In this document: positions 1-6,093 of the stretch, in pieces
How the letters are laid out: every line of letters starts with the position of its first letter
Numbering within the stretch: position 1 is the first letter of the stretch
Assembly: GCA_021788565.1 (NCBI GenBank)
Contig: JAJYKO010000134.1
Span: forward strand, 1-9,692
Reading direction: 5' to 3'
DNA length: 9,692 nt
From: Chloroflexota bacterium
GTDB lineage: Bacteria; Chloroflexota; UBA6077
Position numbers and translations under genes: made by a program
The notes under the pieces: generated by a model
Databases searched by the model: none
What the model was told of the DNA's origin: nothing
The model's input: the letters and a program-made list of their open reading frames with translations, nothing else

Positions 1-188
1 GCGGGGATGGCGAGCACTTCTACGCCCGTTGCTCTGATCTCCTCCTGCGCCGCGCTCAATTCCTCCTTCCGGCGCGCGCAGATGGCCACGTTGCATCCCT
101 CCCCGCCCAGCACCATCGCGCAGCTCTTGCCGATACCTCGACTACCCCCCGTGATCAGCGCTACCTTTCCCCTGAGACCCAGATCCAT
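1..188 (-). CDS. Short-chain dehydrogenase/reductase, N-terminal part (cut by left edge)
   Basis: This is the first 62 codons of an NAD(P)-dependent oxidoreductase of the classical SDR family, running off the left edge. Reading the minus strand from an ATG at 188-186 gives a protein starting MDLGLRGKVALITGGSRGIG. The TGGSRGIG stretch (residues 13-20) is the TGxxxGxG dinucleotide-binding motif. The second beta strand ends in ICARR (about residues 36-40), so basic residues lie where the cofactor 2'-phosphate would sit, which suggests NADP(H) preference (inference). A GGGAGGG ribosome binding site lies five bases before the ATG, fixing the start. The gene is divergent from the lipoate ligase and shares its intergenic region. 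The catalytic Ser-Tyr-Lys residues are outside the window, so the substrate cannot be predicted. FabG-like 3-oxoacyl reductases and many catabolic alcohol dehydrogenases begin this way. Confidence 0.88.
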   Translation of the reverse strand, partial: MDLGLRGKVALITGGSRGIGKSCAMVLGGEGCNVAICARRKEELSAAQEEIRATGVEVLAIP

Positions 189-331
189 CTTGCCCTCCCG
201 TTCTCGGCACTGCGTGCCGAAGGCGCTGCCGAAGGAGTGCCTCGGCAGCCAAGTCGCGATCCACGGATAGGCGTCCCTGGGGCCGGCACTCGGAGCCTGC
301 GCCGGCTTCTCCCAAGAAGACTGCACTGAGA

Positions 332-343
332 GGTTGATCAACC
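332..343. promoter_or_regulatory. Perfect 12-bp palindrome, possible operator
   Basis: GGTTGATCAACC is an uninterrupted perfect palindrome; the next base pair outward (A/A) does not match. It lies 144 bp upstream of the minus-strand SDR start and about 100 bp upstream of the predicted ligase promoter, where a divergently acting dimeric regulator could bind. I cannot assign it to a regulator family. Confidence 0.35.
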
Positions 344-432
344 ACGATATTAGTGCAGCAGGACACGTACCAAGGCACGACCTGACCCAAGGCATCAAGG
401 AAAGGCGAGAGCGTATAGTAGAACGAAGCGGA

Positions 433-479
433 ACTGACTATTGCAAAAGCCGCTCGGCATCCCTAATATGGTAGTCAGT
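433..479 (+). promoter_or_regulatory. Candidate sigma70-type promoter bracketed by an inverted repeat
   Basis: A -35-like TTGCAA (441-446) is followed after exactly 17 bp by a -10-like TAATAT (464-469); each matches the consensus at four of six positions. The pair is framed by an 8-bp perfect inverted repeat. ACTGACTA (433-440) ends where the -35 starts, and TAGTCAGT (472-479) begins two bases after the -10. Transcription would start near 476 and read through a 5' leader of roughly 130 nt into the ligase gene. The bracketed layout suggests a repressor covering the promoter. The housekeeping sigma consensus of this host is unknown, so this is a prediction. Confidence 0.45.
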
Positions 480-561
480 CAGCGGCAACAGGAGTAGCGC
501 TCGGGATCTGAAGAATTCGGGCGCTGCGCGTGATACCAGGCTTCAAGAGTGCAGATATCCG

Positions 562-583
562 GGGACCGTCGCGGGACGGTCCC
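562..583 (+). promoter_or_regulatory. Leader hairpin just upstream of the ligase ribosome binding site
   Basis: GGGACCGTC (562-570) and GACGGTCCC (575-583) form a perfect 9-bp stem with a 4-nt GCGG loop. It ends 10 nt before the AGGAGG at 594-599. There is no U-tract, so it is not an intrinsic terminator. It could protect the 5' end of the message or affect translation initiation. Its presence argues that this stretch is leader RNA and that the ligase does not start at the upstream GTG (549). Confidence 0.45.
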
Positions 584-605
584 GCGTGTACTCAGGAGGC
601 GGCCG

Positions 606-1688
606 GTGAGGGTCATTCGTCTCCTTGACCTGGGGCTTGTTCCATCGCTGCGGTCGCAGACCCTATATCATGCCCTGGCCCATGGCATGGCCTCGGACGA
701 CCCCGATACGATTCTCCTCGTGTCTTCCACCGATCCCTACGTCTGCATCGGCTTCCATCAAGATTTGGAAAGGGAGGTCGATCTCGATTTCTGCCGAGCC
801 CAGGGGCTTCCGGTGTACCGGCGTGAGGTGGGCGGGGGCGCGGTCTACCTGGATCGCAACCAGCTCTTCACCCAATGGGTTTTTCACAGCGACCACCTGC
901 CGCCTTCCATCGAAGGACGCTTTGCGCTTCACATTCAGCCCCTGGTTGAGACCTACCGAGAGTTGGGAATTCAAGCCTATCGTCGACCTCTGAACGACAT
1001 CCACGTTGGGGGGAAGAAGATAGGAGGGACCGGTGCCGCCGCCATGGGAGACGCCGAGGTAGTGGTTGGAAGCCTCATGTTCGACTTTGACTCTCTGGTC
1101 ATGGCTCGCGTGCTCAAAGTGCCCTCGGAGAAAATGCGCGACAAGTTATATCAGAGCCTGCGGGAGTACATGACGAACATGACCCGAGAGATGGGATGGA
1201 CGCCCGATCCGGAGAAGGTGAAAACCATCTACCTCGATAAGGCCTGCGCCGCTCTGGACGCCGAATTTATTCCTGGGGTCATCACCGATCGAGAGGAATC
1301 GCTCGCCCGGGAGTGGGATGAGGGGTTCCTCCAGCAGGAGTGGCTGTACCAGAGGGGTGGGGCCAGCCAGTCGGGGGTGAAGATACACGACGGACTGCGC
1401 GTAGTCGAGGCGGCCCGTAAGGCCCCGGGAGGCCTTGTCCGAGTCACGGCTCGCTTGCGGGAAGAGCGCATCGACGACTTAAGCTTTTCTGGAGACTTCA
1501 CTCTGTTGCCAACTTCCGGGGTCAGCAGCCTGGAGGAGTCGGTGCGTGGCCTGTCTGTTCAAGATGAGACTGTGCTGGGTCGTTTTCAGGATGTCTACAG
1601 GGTTGCGGGTATCCAGTCCCCTGGTGTCACGCCGGAGGACTTCGCCGCCACGCTTCTGGCTGCCGCGGGACAGGGGAGAGGCGAGTGA
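606..1688 (+). CDS. Lipoate-protein ligase A family protein
   Basis: Predicted to attach lipoate (or transfer lipoyl/octanoyl groups) to the lipoyl lysine of 2-oxo-acid dehydrogenase E2 subunits in the cytoplasm. The GTG start at 606 is chosen because AGGAGG lies six bases upstream and the frame's earlier GTG at 549 precedes a leader hairpin; this gives 360 residues. Family signatures: YRREVGGGAVYLD (71-83) matches the RRxxGGGxVxxD lipoyl-AMP-binding loop, and NDIHVGGKKIGGTG (130-143) contains the active-site lysine, most likely Lys138. The catalytic domain covers about 1-225. The region from about 255 resembles the C-terminal accessory domain of LplA enzymes; E. coli LplA has 338 residues. 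Neighbouring genes encode an SDR and, further down, a lipoyl-bearing E2, so this is probably a dedicated cofactor-loading enzyme (inference). An octanoyltransferase (LipM-like) activity cannot be excluded from sequence alone. Confidence 0.9.
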   Translation: MRVIRLLDLGLVPSLRSQTLYHALAHGMASDDPDTILLVSSTDPYVCIGFHQDLEREVDLDFCRAQGLPVYRREVGGGAVYLDRNQLFTQWVFHSDHLPPSIEGRFALHIQPLVETYRELGIQAYRRPLNDIHVGGKKIGGTGAAAMGDAEVVVGSLMFDFDSLVMARVLKVPSEKMRDKLYQSLREYMTNMTREMGWTPDPEKVKTIYLDKACAALDAEFIPGVITDREESLAREWDEGFLQQEWLYQRGGASQSGVKIHDGLRVVEAARKAPGGLVRVTARLREERIDDLSFSGDFTLLPTSGVSSLEESVRGLSVQDETVLGRFQDVYRVAGIQSPGVTPEDFAATLLAAAGQGRGE

Positions 1689-1704
1689 CTTTCGCAGCCG
1701 GGGG

Positions 1705-1724
1705 CGTCCAGCTTACGCTGGGCG
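1705..1724 (+). other. Short hairpin after the ligase gene
   Basis: CGTCCAGC (1705-1712) and GCTGGGCG (1717-1724) pair over eight positions, one of them a G-U wobble, around a TTAC loop, 16 nt past the ligase stop. No U-run follows, so an intrinsic terminator is not supported. It may be an RNA stability element. The remainder of the 175-bp gap to the SDR shows a 7-bp direct repeat CACTGAT (1772-1778 and 1786-1792) and no gene. Confidence 0.3.
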
Positions 1725-1863
1725 GACTGTCGATCGACCCGGTGCGTAGGAGGAAGGGAGGCGATCGAGCTCACTGATATTTGCCCACTGATCGGTGTGT
1801 CTGCCTTAGTGAGTGAGGCCCCGACGTGTGAACCGGGCTTCACTATTCAAGGAGGAACCTGAG

Positions 1864-2682
1864 ATGAGTCTGGAGGGCAAAGTTGCGCTGGTGACCGGGG
1901 GTGGCCGTGGAATTGGTCGGGGCATCGTCCTGGCCATGGCCCAGGCGGGTGCGGACGTCGCGGTGGTTGACACGGATGTCCTCGACAGTCCCTACAACCA
2001 GTACCGCACCAGAGAGGTCGCAGGCTATCAGAGCGCGCTGAAAGTGGCAGAGGAGATTCGCGGTCTGGGGCGGCGGGCTATCGCGATTCAGGCCGATGTG
2101 ACCAAATGGGGCCAGGTCCAGGCGATGGTGGAGAAGACCGTCGCTGAGATGGGCCAGATCGACATTCTGGTAAACGATGCCGGAGTGATCCATGTCTCGC
2201 CCGTGGAAGAGTTCCCCGAGGAGGCCTGGGATCTCACGTTCGGGGTGAACGTCAAAGGGCTGTTCCTCTGTAGTAAGGCCGTGATTCCCCACATGAAGAA
2301 GCGCGGTGGCGGCAAGATCATCAACGTTGCCTCCATCGCAGGGAAGAGCGGGTTCCCCACGCTGGCCAGCTACTCCGCTTCCAAGTTCGCCGCGGTGGGC
2401 CTCACCAATGCCCTCGCCAAGGAGTTGGCCAGGGACAACATCACCGTCAACGCGATATGTCCGGGAATCGTGTGGACCCAGATGTGGCAGGTTCTGGCCG
2501 AGCTTTGGAAGAAGCCCGAGGAGTCTATCGAGCAGTCATGGAAACGGAACCTGGACACGATCATCCCGCAGGGCCGGGATCAGACGCCGGCGGATATGGG
2601 AGCTCTGGCCGTCTATTTTGCGACGAACGACAACGTGACCGGACAGGCCATCAACGTCGACGGCGGCTCCGAGCTGCATTGA
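1864..2682 (+). CDS. NAD-dependent short-chain dehydrogenase/reductase with extended beta2-alpha loop
   Basis: A 272-residue classical SDR, expected to interconvert an alcohol and a ketone with NAD(H). The ATG at 1864 follows AAGGAGG (1849-1855) at an ideal 8-nt spacing; upstream in-frame codons have no such site. Visible motifs: TGGGRGIG (11-18, cofactor loop), Asp36 at the end of the second strand (favours NAD over NADP), NDAG (104-107, usually NNAG), the helix Asn in GVNVKG (Asn129), catalytic Ser157, and YSASK giving Tyr170 and Lys174. CPG and the C-terminal INVDGG (263-268) are typical. Between strand 2 and the next helix there are about 15 extra residues (roughly 38-55, rich in Tyr, Asp and Arg). 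Mycofactocin-linked SDRs also carry an insert there, so that subfamily is an alternative. The VOC gene follows after 55 bp. Acetoin or butanediol dehydrogenase activity would suit the downstream aco genes but is inference. Confidence 0.9.
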   Translation: MSLEGKVALVTGGGRGIGRGIVLAMAQAGADVAVVDTDVLDSPYNQYRTREVAGYQSALKVAEEIRGLGRRAIAIQADVTKWGQVQAMVEKTVAEMGQIDILVNDAGVIHVSPVEEFPEEAWDLTFGVNVKGLFLCSKAVIPHMKKRGGGKIINVASIAGKSGFPTLASYSASKFAAVGLTNALAKELARDNITVNAICPGIVWTQMWQVLAELWKKPEESIEQSWKRNLDTIIPQGRDQTPADMGALAVYFATNDNVTGQAINVDGGSELH

Positions 2683-2737
2683 TGGGGGACCGCGTTTGAG
2701 CGGGGCCTGCCAAAACAGATGACGAGGAGGAACCGCA

Positions 2738-3226
2738 ATGCCCGAGAAACCTATCTTGACAGACATCTTGCAGGTCGCCGTCGTCGTGAAGAGCCTGGAT
2801 GCATCCATGAAGAAGTACTGGGAGATCTACGGTATCGGGCCGTGGACGGTGTACGACTTCAACCCGACGACCGTCAGCGACATGATTATCGACGACAAGC
2901 GCGAGGACTACGCGATGCGGCTGGCCCTGTGCGACATCGGCAAAGTTCAGTGGGAACTGATTGAGCCCTTGGACGACAAGAGCATCTACGCCGATTTCCT
3001 GAGGAAGCACGGGGAGGGGCTCCACCACGTGGCCTTTGGCGTGGAAAACTACGACAAGGCAGTGGCTCATTTTAGAGAGAAGGGCATGAGTATCCGACAG
3101 GGCGGTACGTGGCACGGGCTCACCTATACCTACTTCAACAGTGAGGACAGCCTGGCCACGATTGCCGAGATATACAACACGCCCGCTGATTTCCAGTGGC
3201 CCAAGCCCGAGGCAACCTATCCGTAG
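2738..3226 (+). CDS. VOC-superfamily protein, methylmalonyl-CoA-epimerase/glyoxalase-like
   Basis: A 162-residue protein with the paired beta-alpha-beta-beta-beta modules of the vicinal-oxygen-chelate fold, whose members use a divalent metal for isomerisation, epimerisation, lyase or dioxygenase chemistry. AGGAGG (2725-2730) lies seven bases before the ATG. By eye, module 1 covers about 9-80 and module 2 about 92-150. Compared with methylmalonyl-CoA epimerase, whose ligands are His, Gln, His and Glu, the equivalent positions here are Gln12 (in ILQVAVVV), Glu73 (QWELIEPL), His97 (GLHHVAFGV) and Glu144 (IAEIY). The first His is thus replaced by Gln, so the metal site or substrate may differ from a true epimerase. 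The length is close to that of single-domain epimerases. It follows the SDR at 55 bp and probably shares its transcript. The exact reaction is not predictable. Confidence 0.82.
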   Translation: MPEKPILTDILQVAVVVKSLDASMKKYWEIYGIGPWTVYDFNPTTVSDMIIDDKREDYAMRLALCDIGKVQWELIEPLDDKSIYADFLRKHGEGLHHVAFGVENYDKAVAHFREKGMSIRQGGTWHGLTYTYFNSEDSLATIAEIYNTPADFQWPKPEATYP

Positions 3227-3260
3227 GCAGGGGTGGGGCTGGACTGAGGTCTACTAGGTA

Positions 3261-3439
3261 CCGGGACGGCCCTCACCCTGACCCTCTCCCAGAGGGAGAG
3301 GGGCTTGAGGCAGAGATTCTCCCAAAGGGAGAGGGTGAACAGGCGCCTCTCCCATCGACAGAGAGGGTGCCTGGGAAACGCCTCTCCCTCTGGGAGAGGC
3401 CGCACGAAGCGGAGCGAGGGCGGGTGAGGGCCGTCCCGG
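3261..3439. repeat. 179-bp palindromic repeat element with perfect 18-bp terminal inverted repeats (MITE/REP-like)
   Basis: The ends are CCGGGACGGCCCTCACCC (3261-3278) and its exact complement GGGTGAGGGCCGTCCCGG (3422-3439). Inside are several hairpins built from the same CCTCTCCC/GGGAGAGG words: 3282-3302 (9-bp arms, AGA loop), 3318-3332 (6-bp arms, AAA loop) and 3380-3400 (9-bp arms, TCT loop). A looser one, CCTCTC/GAGAGG, lies near 3345-3366. There is no transposase frame inside, and open frames across it are by-products of repeat composition. No clear target-site duplication is seen. It looks like a non-autonomous dispersed element lying in the gap between the VOC and DUF6506 genes. Transcribed, it would fold strongly and could stabilise or end the upstream message. 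Confidence 0.8.
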
Positions 3440-3590
3440 CCGGAATCGAAATAGTTGGAACAGGCCGGGCGCTGTACCCGCCCGCCTGGAACATGCCGGC
3501 AGGGCGTGACGCGGGCGAGCACTGCGTCACGCGGCACATATAGGTCCAAACCTATTTATCATCCGGGCTCACAGATTGGAGGTGGTGGTA
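3440..3590 (+). promoter_or_regulatory. Leader region of the DUF6506 gene with two inverted repeats
   Basis: GCGTGACGC (3504-3512) and GCGTCACGC (3524-3532) form a perfect 9-bp inverted repeat around an 11-nt centre. ATAGGT (3540-3545) and ACCTAT (3550-3555) form a 6-bp one around CCAA. They may be regulator sites or RNA hairpins. GGAGGT (3578-3583) is the ribosome binding site of the next gene. I do not see a convincing -35/-10 pair, so a separate promoter here is possible but not shown. Confidence 0.35.
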
Positions 3591-3899
3591 TTGGCCCTGA
3601 AGGCAGCGTTCATTTTCCTGGCACCGGGGGCGGATCCGGCAGTCCATCGAACGCAGGTCGCGACCCCCGGCGTGGAACTGACGGTGGTGGGCGTGGCGGA
3701 CTACGCCCAGGCTGAAAGAATCGCCCGCGGCCTGGTGGGAGAGGGGATCGTCGCCGTCGAGTTGTGCGGCGGCTTCGGGCACGAAGGCACGGCTCGCATA
3801 GTCAGAGCGGTGGAGGGAAAGGCGGCCGTCGGCGTCGTGCGCTTCGACTCGCACCCGGGGTTGGAGGGAAAGAGCGGCGACACCGTCTTCGCACGATAG
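3591..3899 (+). CDS. Small DUF6506-like protein of unknown function
   Basis: A short soluble protein of about 102 residues resembling the DUF6506 family as I recall it; its biochemical role is unknown to me. The TTG at 3591 is preferred because GGAGGT lies seven bases upstream and the protein then starts close to the conserved LKAAFIFLAPGADP segment (residues 3-16). A TTG at 3576 is in frame but would overlap the ribosome binding site. Other conserved-looking blocks are VELCGGFGHEG (56-66, with a lone Cys59) and GVVRFDSHPGLEGKSGD (81-97). Alternating hydrophobic strands and helices suggest a compact alpha/beta fold. There is no signal peptide or membrane segment. It sits between the repeat element and acoA, 174 bp from acoA, and is co-oriented with the aco genes. 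A regulatory or substrate-binding role in the pathway would be guesswork. Confidence 0.8.
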   Translation: MALKAAFIFLAPGADPAVHRTQVATPGVELTVVGVADYAQAERIARGLVGEGIVAVELCGGFGHEGTARIVRAVEGKAAVGVVRFDSHPGLEGKSGDTVFAR

Positions 3900-4073
3900 A
3901 ACGCGAGAGAAGGAGGTCGGGCAATAAGGAGAATCGCGGTAGCTCACGGACCCGCGCATGATACTGGCACCAGTTCTGAGGAGCCTTCTTTGAAGTTGTG
4001 AGATTGAAAGTCAACCTGAAGACCCTGGGAAGTGAGGCTTAGAGCCTGCCAGGGAGGACGGAGGAGCCAAATC

Positions 4074-5042
4074 ATGGCTGAGATCAAGGAGAAGCTGCCC
4101 TGGATCTACGAGCGGATGCGGCTTATTCGGGAGTTCGAGAATCGGGCGGCCGACCTGTTTGCCGAGGGCAAGATACCAGGTTTCGTACACCTTTATGCCG
4201 GTGAGGAGGCTATTGGGGTTGGGGTTTGCTCCCATCTTACCGACCGCGACTTCATCACCTCGACGCACCGCGGCCACGGTCACTGCATCTCCAAGGGCGT
4301 TGAGCCAACGGAAATGATGTCCGAGTTGTATGGGAAGTCGGCTGGAGCCTGCAAGGGCAAGGGTGGCTCGATGCACATCGCGGACGTGACCAAGGGCATG
4401 CTCGGCGCCAATGGCATCGTGGGAGCGGGCGGTCCCCTGGCCTGCGGATCGGGTCTCATGGCCAAGGTCAAGGGAACCGACCAGGTGACCATCTGTTTCT
4501 TCGGCGATGGCGCGTCCGAGCAGGGCACGATGCACGAGTCGATGAACCTGGCATCCATCTGGAAACTGCCAGTGGTCTTCGTCTGCGAGAACAACGGCTA
4601 CGCTCAGAGCACGCCGGCCCGCTACCACTGCGCCGCGCACGACATCGCAGATCGGGCAACCGGATACAACATGCCAGGCTTTGCTATTGACGGCACCGAT
4701 CTCTTCGCGGTCTACGAGGCCGCCGAGGAGGCGATCGCTCGGGCTCGGCGTGGCGAAGGGCCGACACTGATAGAGTGCAAGGCTTTTCGCTACTTCGGAC
4801 ATTTCCAGGGAGATAACCTGAGCTACGTCACCGAGGAGGAGAGGACCGCCAACGTAGCGCGTGATCCCATAGATACCTTCAAGAAGCGGGTGCTCGAACG
4901 CGGCCTGCTCTCGACAGAGGAGATGGCGGCGATAGAGGCCCGGGTCAAAAAGACCATCGACGATGCCGTTCAGTTCGCCGAGTCGGCACCCTATCCGGCG
5001 GTGGAAGAGGTCCTGACCGACGTCTACGTCAGCTATCCGTGA
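4074..5042 (+). CDS. acoA: Acetoin dehydrogenase-type E1 component, alpha subunit (thiamine diphosphate dependent)
   Basis: The alpha subunit of the heterotetrameric E1 enzyme. With AcoB it binds thiamine diphosphate and Mg2+, cleaves acetoin (or a related 2-hydroxyketone or 2-oxo acid) and passes the acyl unit to the lipoyl group of E2. The 322 residues cover a full single-domain E1 alpha; bacterial AcoA proteins are close to this length. The diphosphate/metal motif is clear: GDGASEQG (144-151) through ENNGYA (172-177). THRGHGH (64-70), GKGGSMHI (95-102) and RYFGHFQGD (239-247) are further E1-alpha signatures. The ATG at 4074 follows GGAGG (4060-4064); earlier in-frame codons lack a ribosome binding site. 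acoB begins 14 nt after the stop, so the two are surely cotranscribed. Pyruvate or branched-chain E1 is the alternative; acoX next door and the AcoB sequence favour acetoin. Confidence 0.93.
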   Translation: MAEIKEKLPWIYERMRLIREFENRAADLFAEGKIPGFVHLYAGEEAIGVGVCSHLTDRDFITSTHRGHGHCISKGVEPTEMMSELYGKSAGACKGKGGSMHIADVTKGMLGANGIVGAGGPLACGSGLMAKVKGTDQVTICFFGDGASEQGTMHESMNLASIWKLPVVFVCENNGYAQSTPARYHCAAHDIADRATGYNMPGFAIDGTDLFAVYEAAEEAIARARRGEGPTLIECKAFRYFGHFQGDNLSYVTEEERTANVARDPIDTFKKRVLERGLLSTEEMAAIEARVKKTIDDAVQFAESAPYPAVEEVLTDVYVSYP

Positions 5043-5056
5043 AGGGAGGACGCACT

Positions 5057-6085
5057 ATGACGACCGTGACTACCCGTACTCTAGCCTTCCGCGAGGCGAT
5101 CAACGAAGCCATGAGGTTGGAGATGCGCAGGGATCCTACCGTGATCCTGATGGGCGAGGACGTGGCCGGAGGCGCGGCTACCCATTTGGAGAAGGAGGGG
5201 TCGGAAGCCTGGGGCGGCGACCTCGGGGTCACGAAGGGGTTGGTACAGGAGTTCGGCAGGGGCAGGATCCTCGATACCCCTATCAGCGAGTCGTCTTTCA
5301 TTGGCGCCGCGGTTGGTGCGGCTTCCACAGGGCTTCGTCCTATCGCCGAGCTGATGTTCGTGGACTTCTTCGGCGTCTGCATGGATCAGATCTACAACCA
5401 GGGCGCCAAGATGCGCTACATGTTCGGCGGGAAAGCCAAGGTGCCGATGGTGATCCGCACCCTGTATGGTGCCGGCTTCCGCGCCGCGGCCCAGCACTCC
5501 GCGGTCCTGTACTCCGTCTTCGCGCACATGCCAGGCTTGAAGGTTGTGGTCCCCTCCACCCCGTACAACGCCAAGGGGCTCCTGGCGGCGTCGATTCGGG
5601 ACGACGACCCCGTCATCTACTTCGAGCATCTGGTGCTGTTGGATTCCAGTGGACCGGTGCCCGAGGGAGAGTACGTGGTTCCCTTGGGCAAGGCCGAAAT
5701 CGCCCGCGATGGCAAGGACGCGACAGTGGTTGCCATCGGCCGTATGAGGCCGTTTGCCATGGAGGCCGCCGAAGAGTTGGCCAAGGACGGTATCCAGGTG
5801 GAAGTGGTGGACCCGCAGACCCTCTCGCCCCTGGACGAGAGCACCATTCTTGAGTCGGTGAAGAAGACTCACAAGCTGGTGGTAGTGGACGAGGACAACC
5901 CGCGTTGCAGCGTGGCCAATGACATCGTCGCTCTGGCAGCACAACAGGCGTTCGGCTATCTGGATGCGCCGCCTCAGGCGGTCACCGCGCCGCACACGCC
6001 GGTACCCTTCAGCCCGGTGTTGGAGGACGCCTACATTCCTAGCCCGGCCAAGATCGCGGCCGCGGTGAGGGCGGTTATGCAGTAG
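5057..6085 (+). CDS. acoB: Acetoin dehydrogenase-type E1 component, beta subunit
   Basis: A transketolase-like beta subunit, 342 residues, forming the active site with AcoA. The N-terminal pyrimidine-binding domain covers about 7-180 and the C-terminal domain about 210-335. Glu78 in TPISES is the position of the conserved glutamate that activates the thiamine N1'. AAQHS (144-148) carries the active-site His147. The stretches AWGGDLGVTKGL, RYMFGGKA and VTAPHTPVPFS closely match acetoin dehydrogenase beta subunits as I remember them, which is the main reason for preferring acetoin over pyruvate as substrate. The ATG at 5057 has GGGAGG (5044-5049) seven bases upstream; the in-frame GTG at 5039 overlaps the acoA stop region and has no ribosome binding site. 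The gene is followed by the REPIN-like element before acoX. Confidence 0.94.
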   Translation: MTTVTTRTLAFREAINEAMRLEMRRDPTVILMGEDVAGGAATHLEKEGSEAWGGDLGVTKGLVQEFGRGRILDTPISESSFIGAAVGAASTGLRPIAELMFVDFFGVCMDQIYNQGAKMRYMFGGKAKVPMVIRTLYGAGFRAAAQHSAVLYSVFAHMPGLKVVVPSTPYNAKGLLAASIRDDDPVIYFEHLVLLDSSGPVPEGEYVVPLGKAEIARDGKDATVVAIGRMRPFAMEAAEELAKDGIQVEVVDPQTLSPLDESTILESVKKTHKLVVVDEDNPRCSVANDIVALAAQQAFGYLDAPPQAVTAPHTPVPFSPVLEDAYIPSPAKIAAAVRAVMQ

Positions 6086-6093
6086 CGCAAACA

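Larger units (their letters stand above)
189..605. other. Divergent intergenic/control region (417 bp)
   Basis: No convincing gene lies between the two divergent starts. The stretch is less GC-rich around 330-480 than the genes on either side, as expected for a control region. It holds a perfect 12-bp palindrome (332-343), a sigma70-like promoter (441-469) bracketed by an 8-bp inverted repeat, and a leader hairpin (562-583) just upstream of the ligase ribosome binding site. Open frames crossing it in both directions are short and lack ribosome binding sites. I see no tRNA or other structured RNA gene in it. Confidence 0.7.

Noticed and set aside
549..605. Longer lipoate ligase starting at GTG 549
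   Set aside because: No ribosome binding site precedes it and the region holds a perfect hairpin; GTG 606 has AGGAGG at ideal spacing.
1705..1724. Intrinsic terminator after the ligase gene
   Set aside because: The stem contains a wobble pair and no run of T follows, so termination is not supported.
3261..3439. CRISPR array, because of repeated short words with similar spacing
   Set aside because: The repeats are inverted and form hairpins with unequal spacing. There are no constant direct repeats with unique spacers and no cas genes nearby.
3196..3543. Open frames across the repeat region on both strands
   Set aside because: Their content comes from the palindromic element (repeated LPEGE/LSLWE-type words) and they have no ribosome binding site.
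3965..3979. Possible sigma54 promoter upstream of acoA, as in classical AcoR-regulated operons
   Set aside because: TGGCAC at 3965-3970 fits the -24 box, but the -12 position reads CTGA rather than TTGC, so the GG-N10-GC rule fails. No AcoR gene is visible.
4011..4802. 263-codon minus-strand open frame opposite acoA
   Set aside because: Fully antisense to an unmistakable E1 alpha gene and without domain motifs; a composition artefact.
4074..6085. Pyruvate or branched-chain 2-oxo-acid dehydrogenase E1 instead of acetoin dehydrogenase
   Set aside because: Not fully excluded, but the adjacent acoX and the AcoB-like stretches (AWGG.LGVTKGL, VTAPHTPVPFS) favour the acetoin type.
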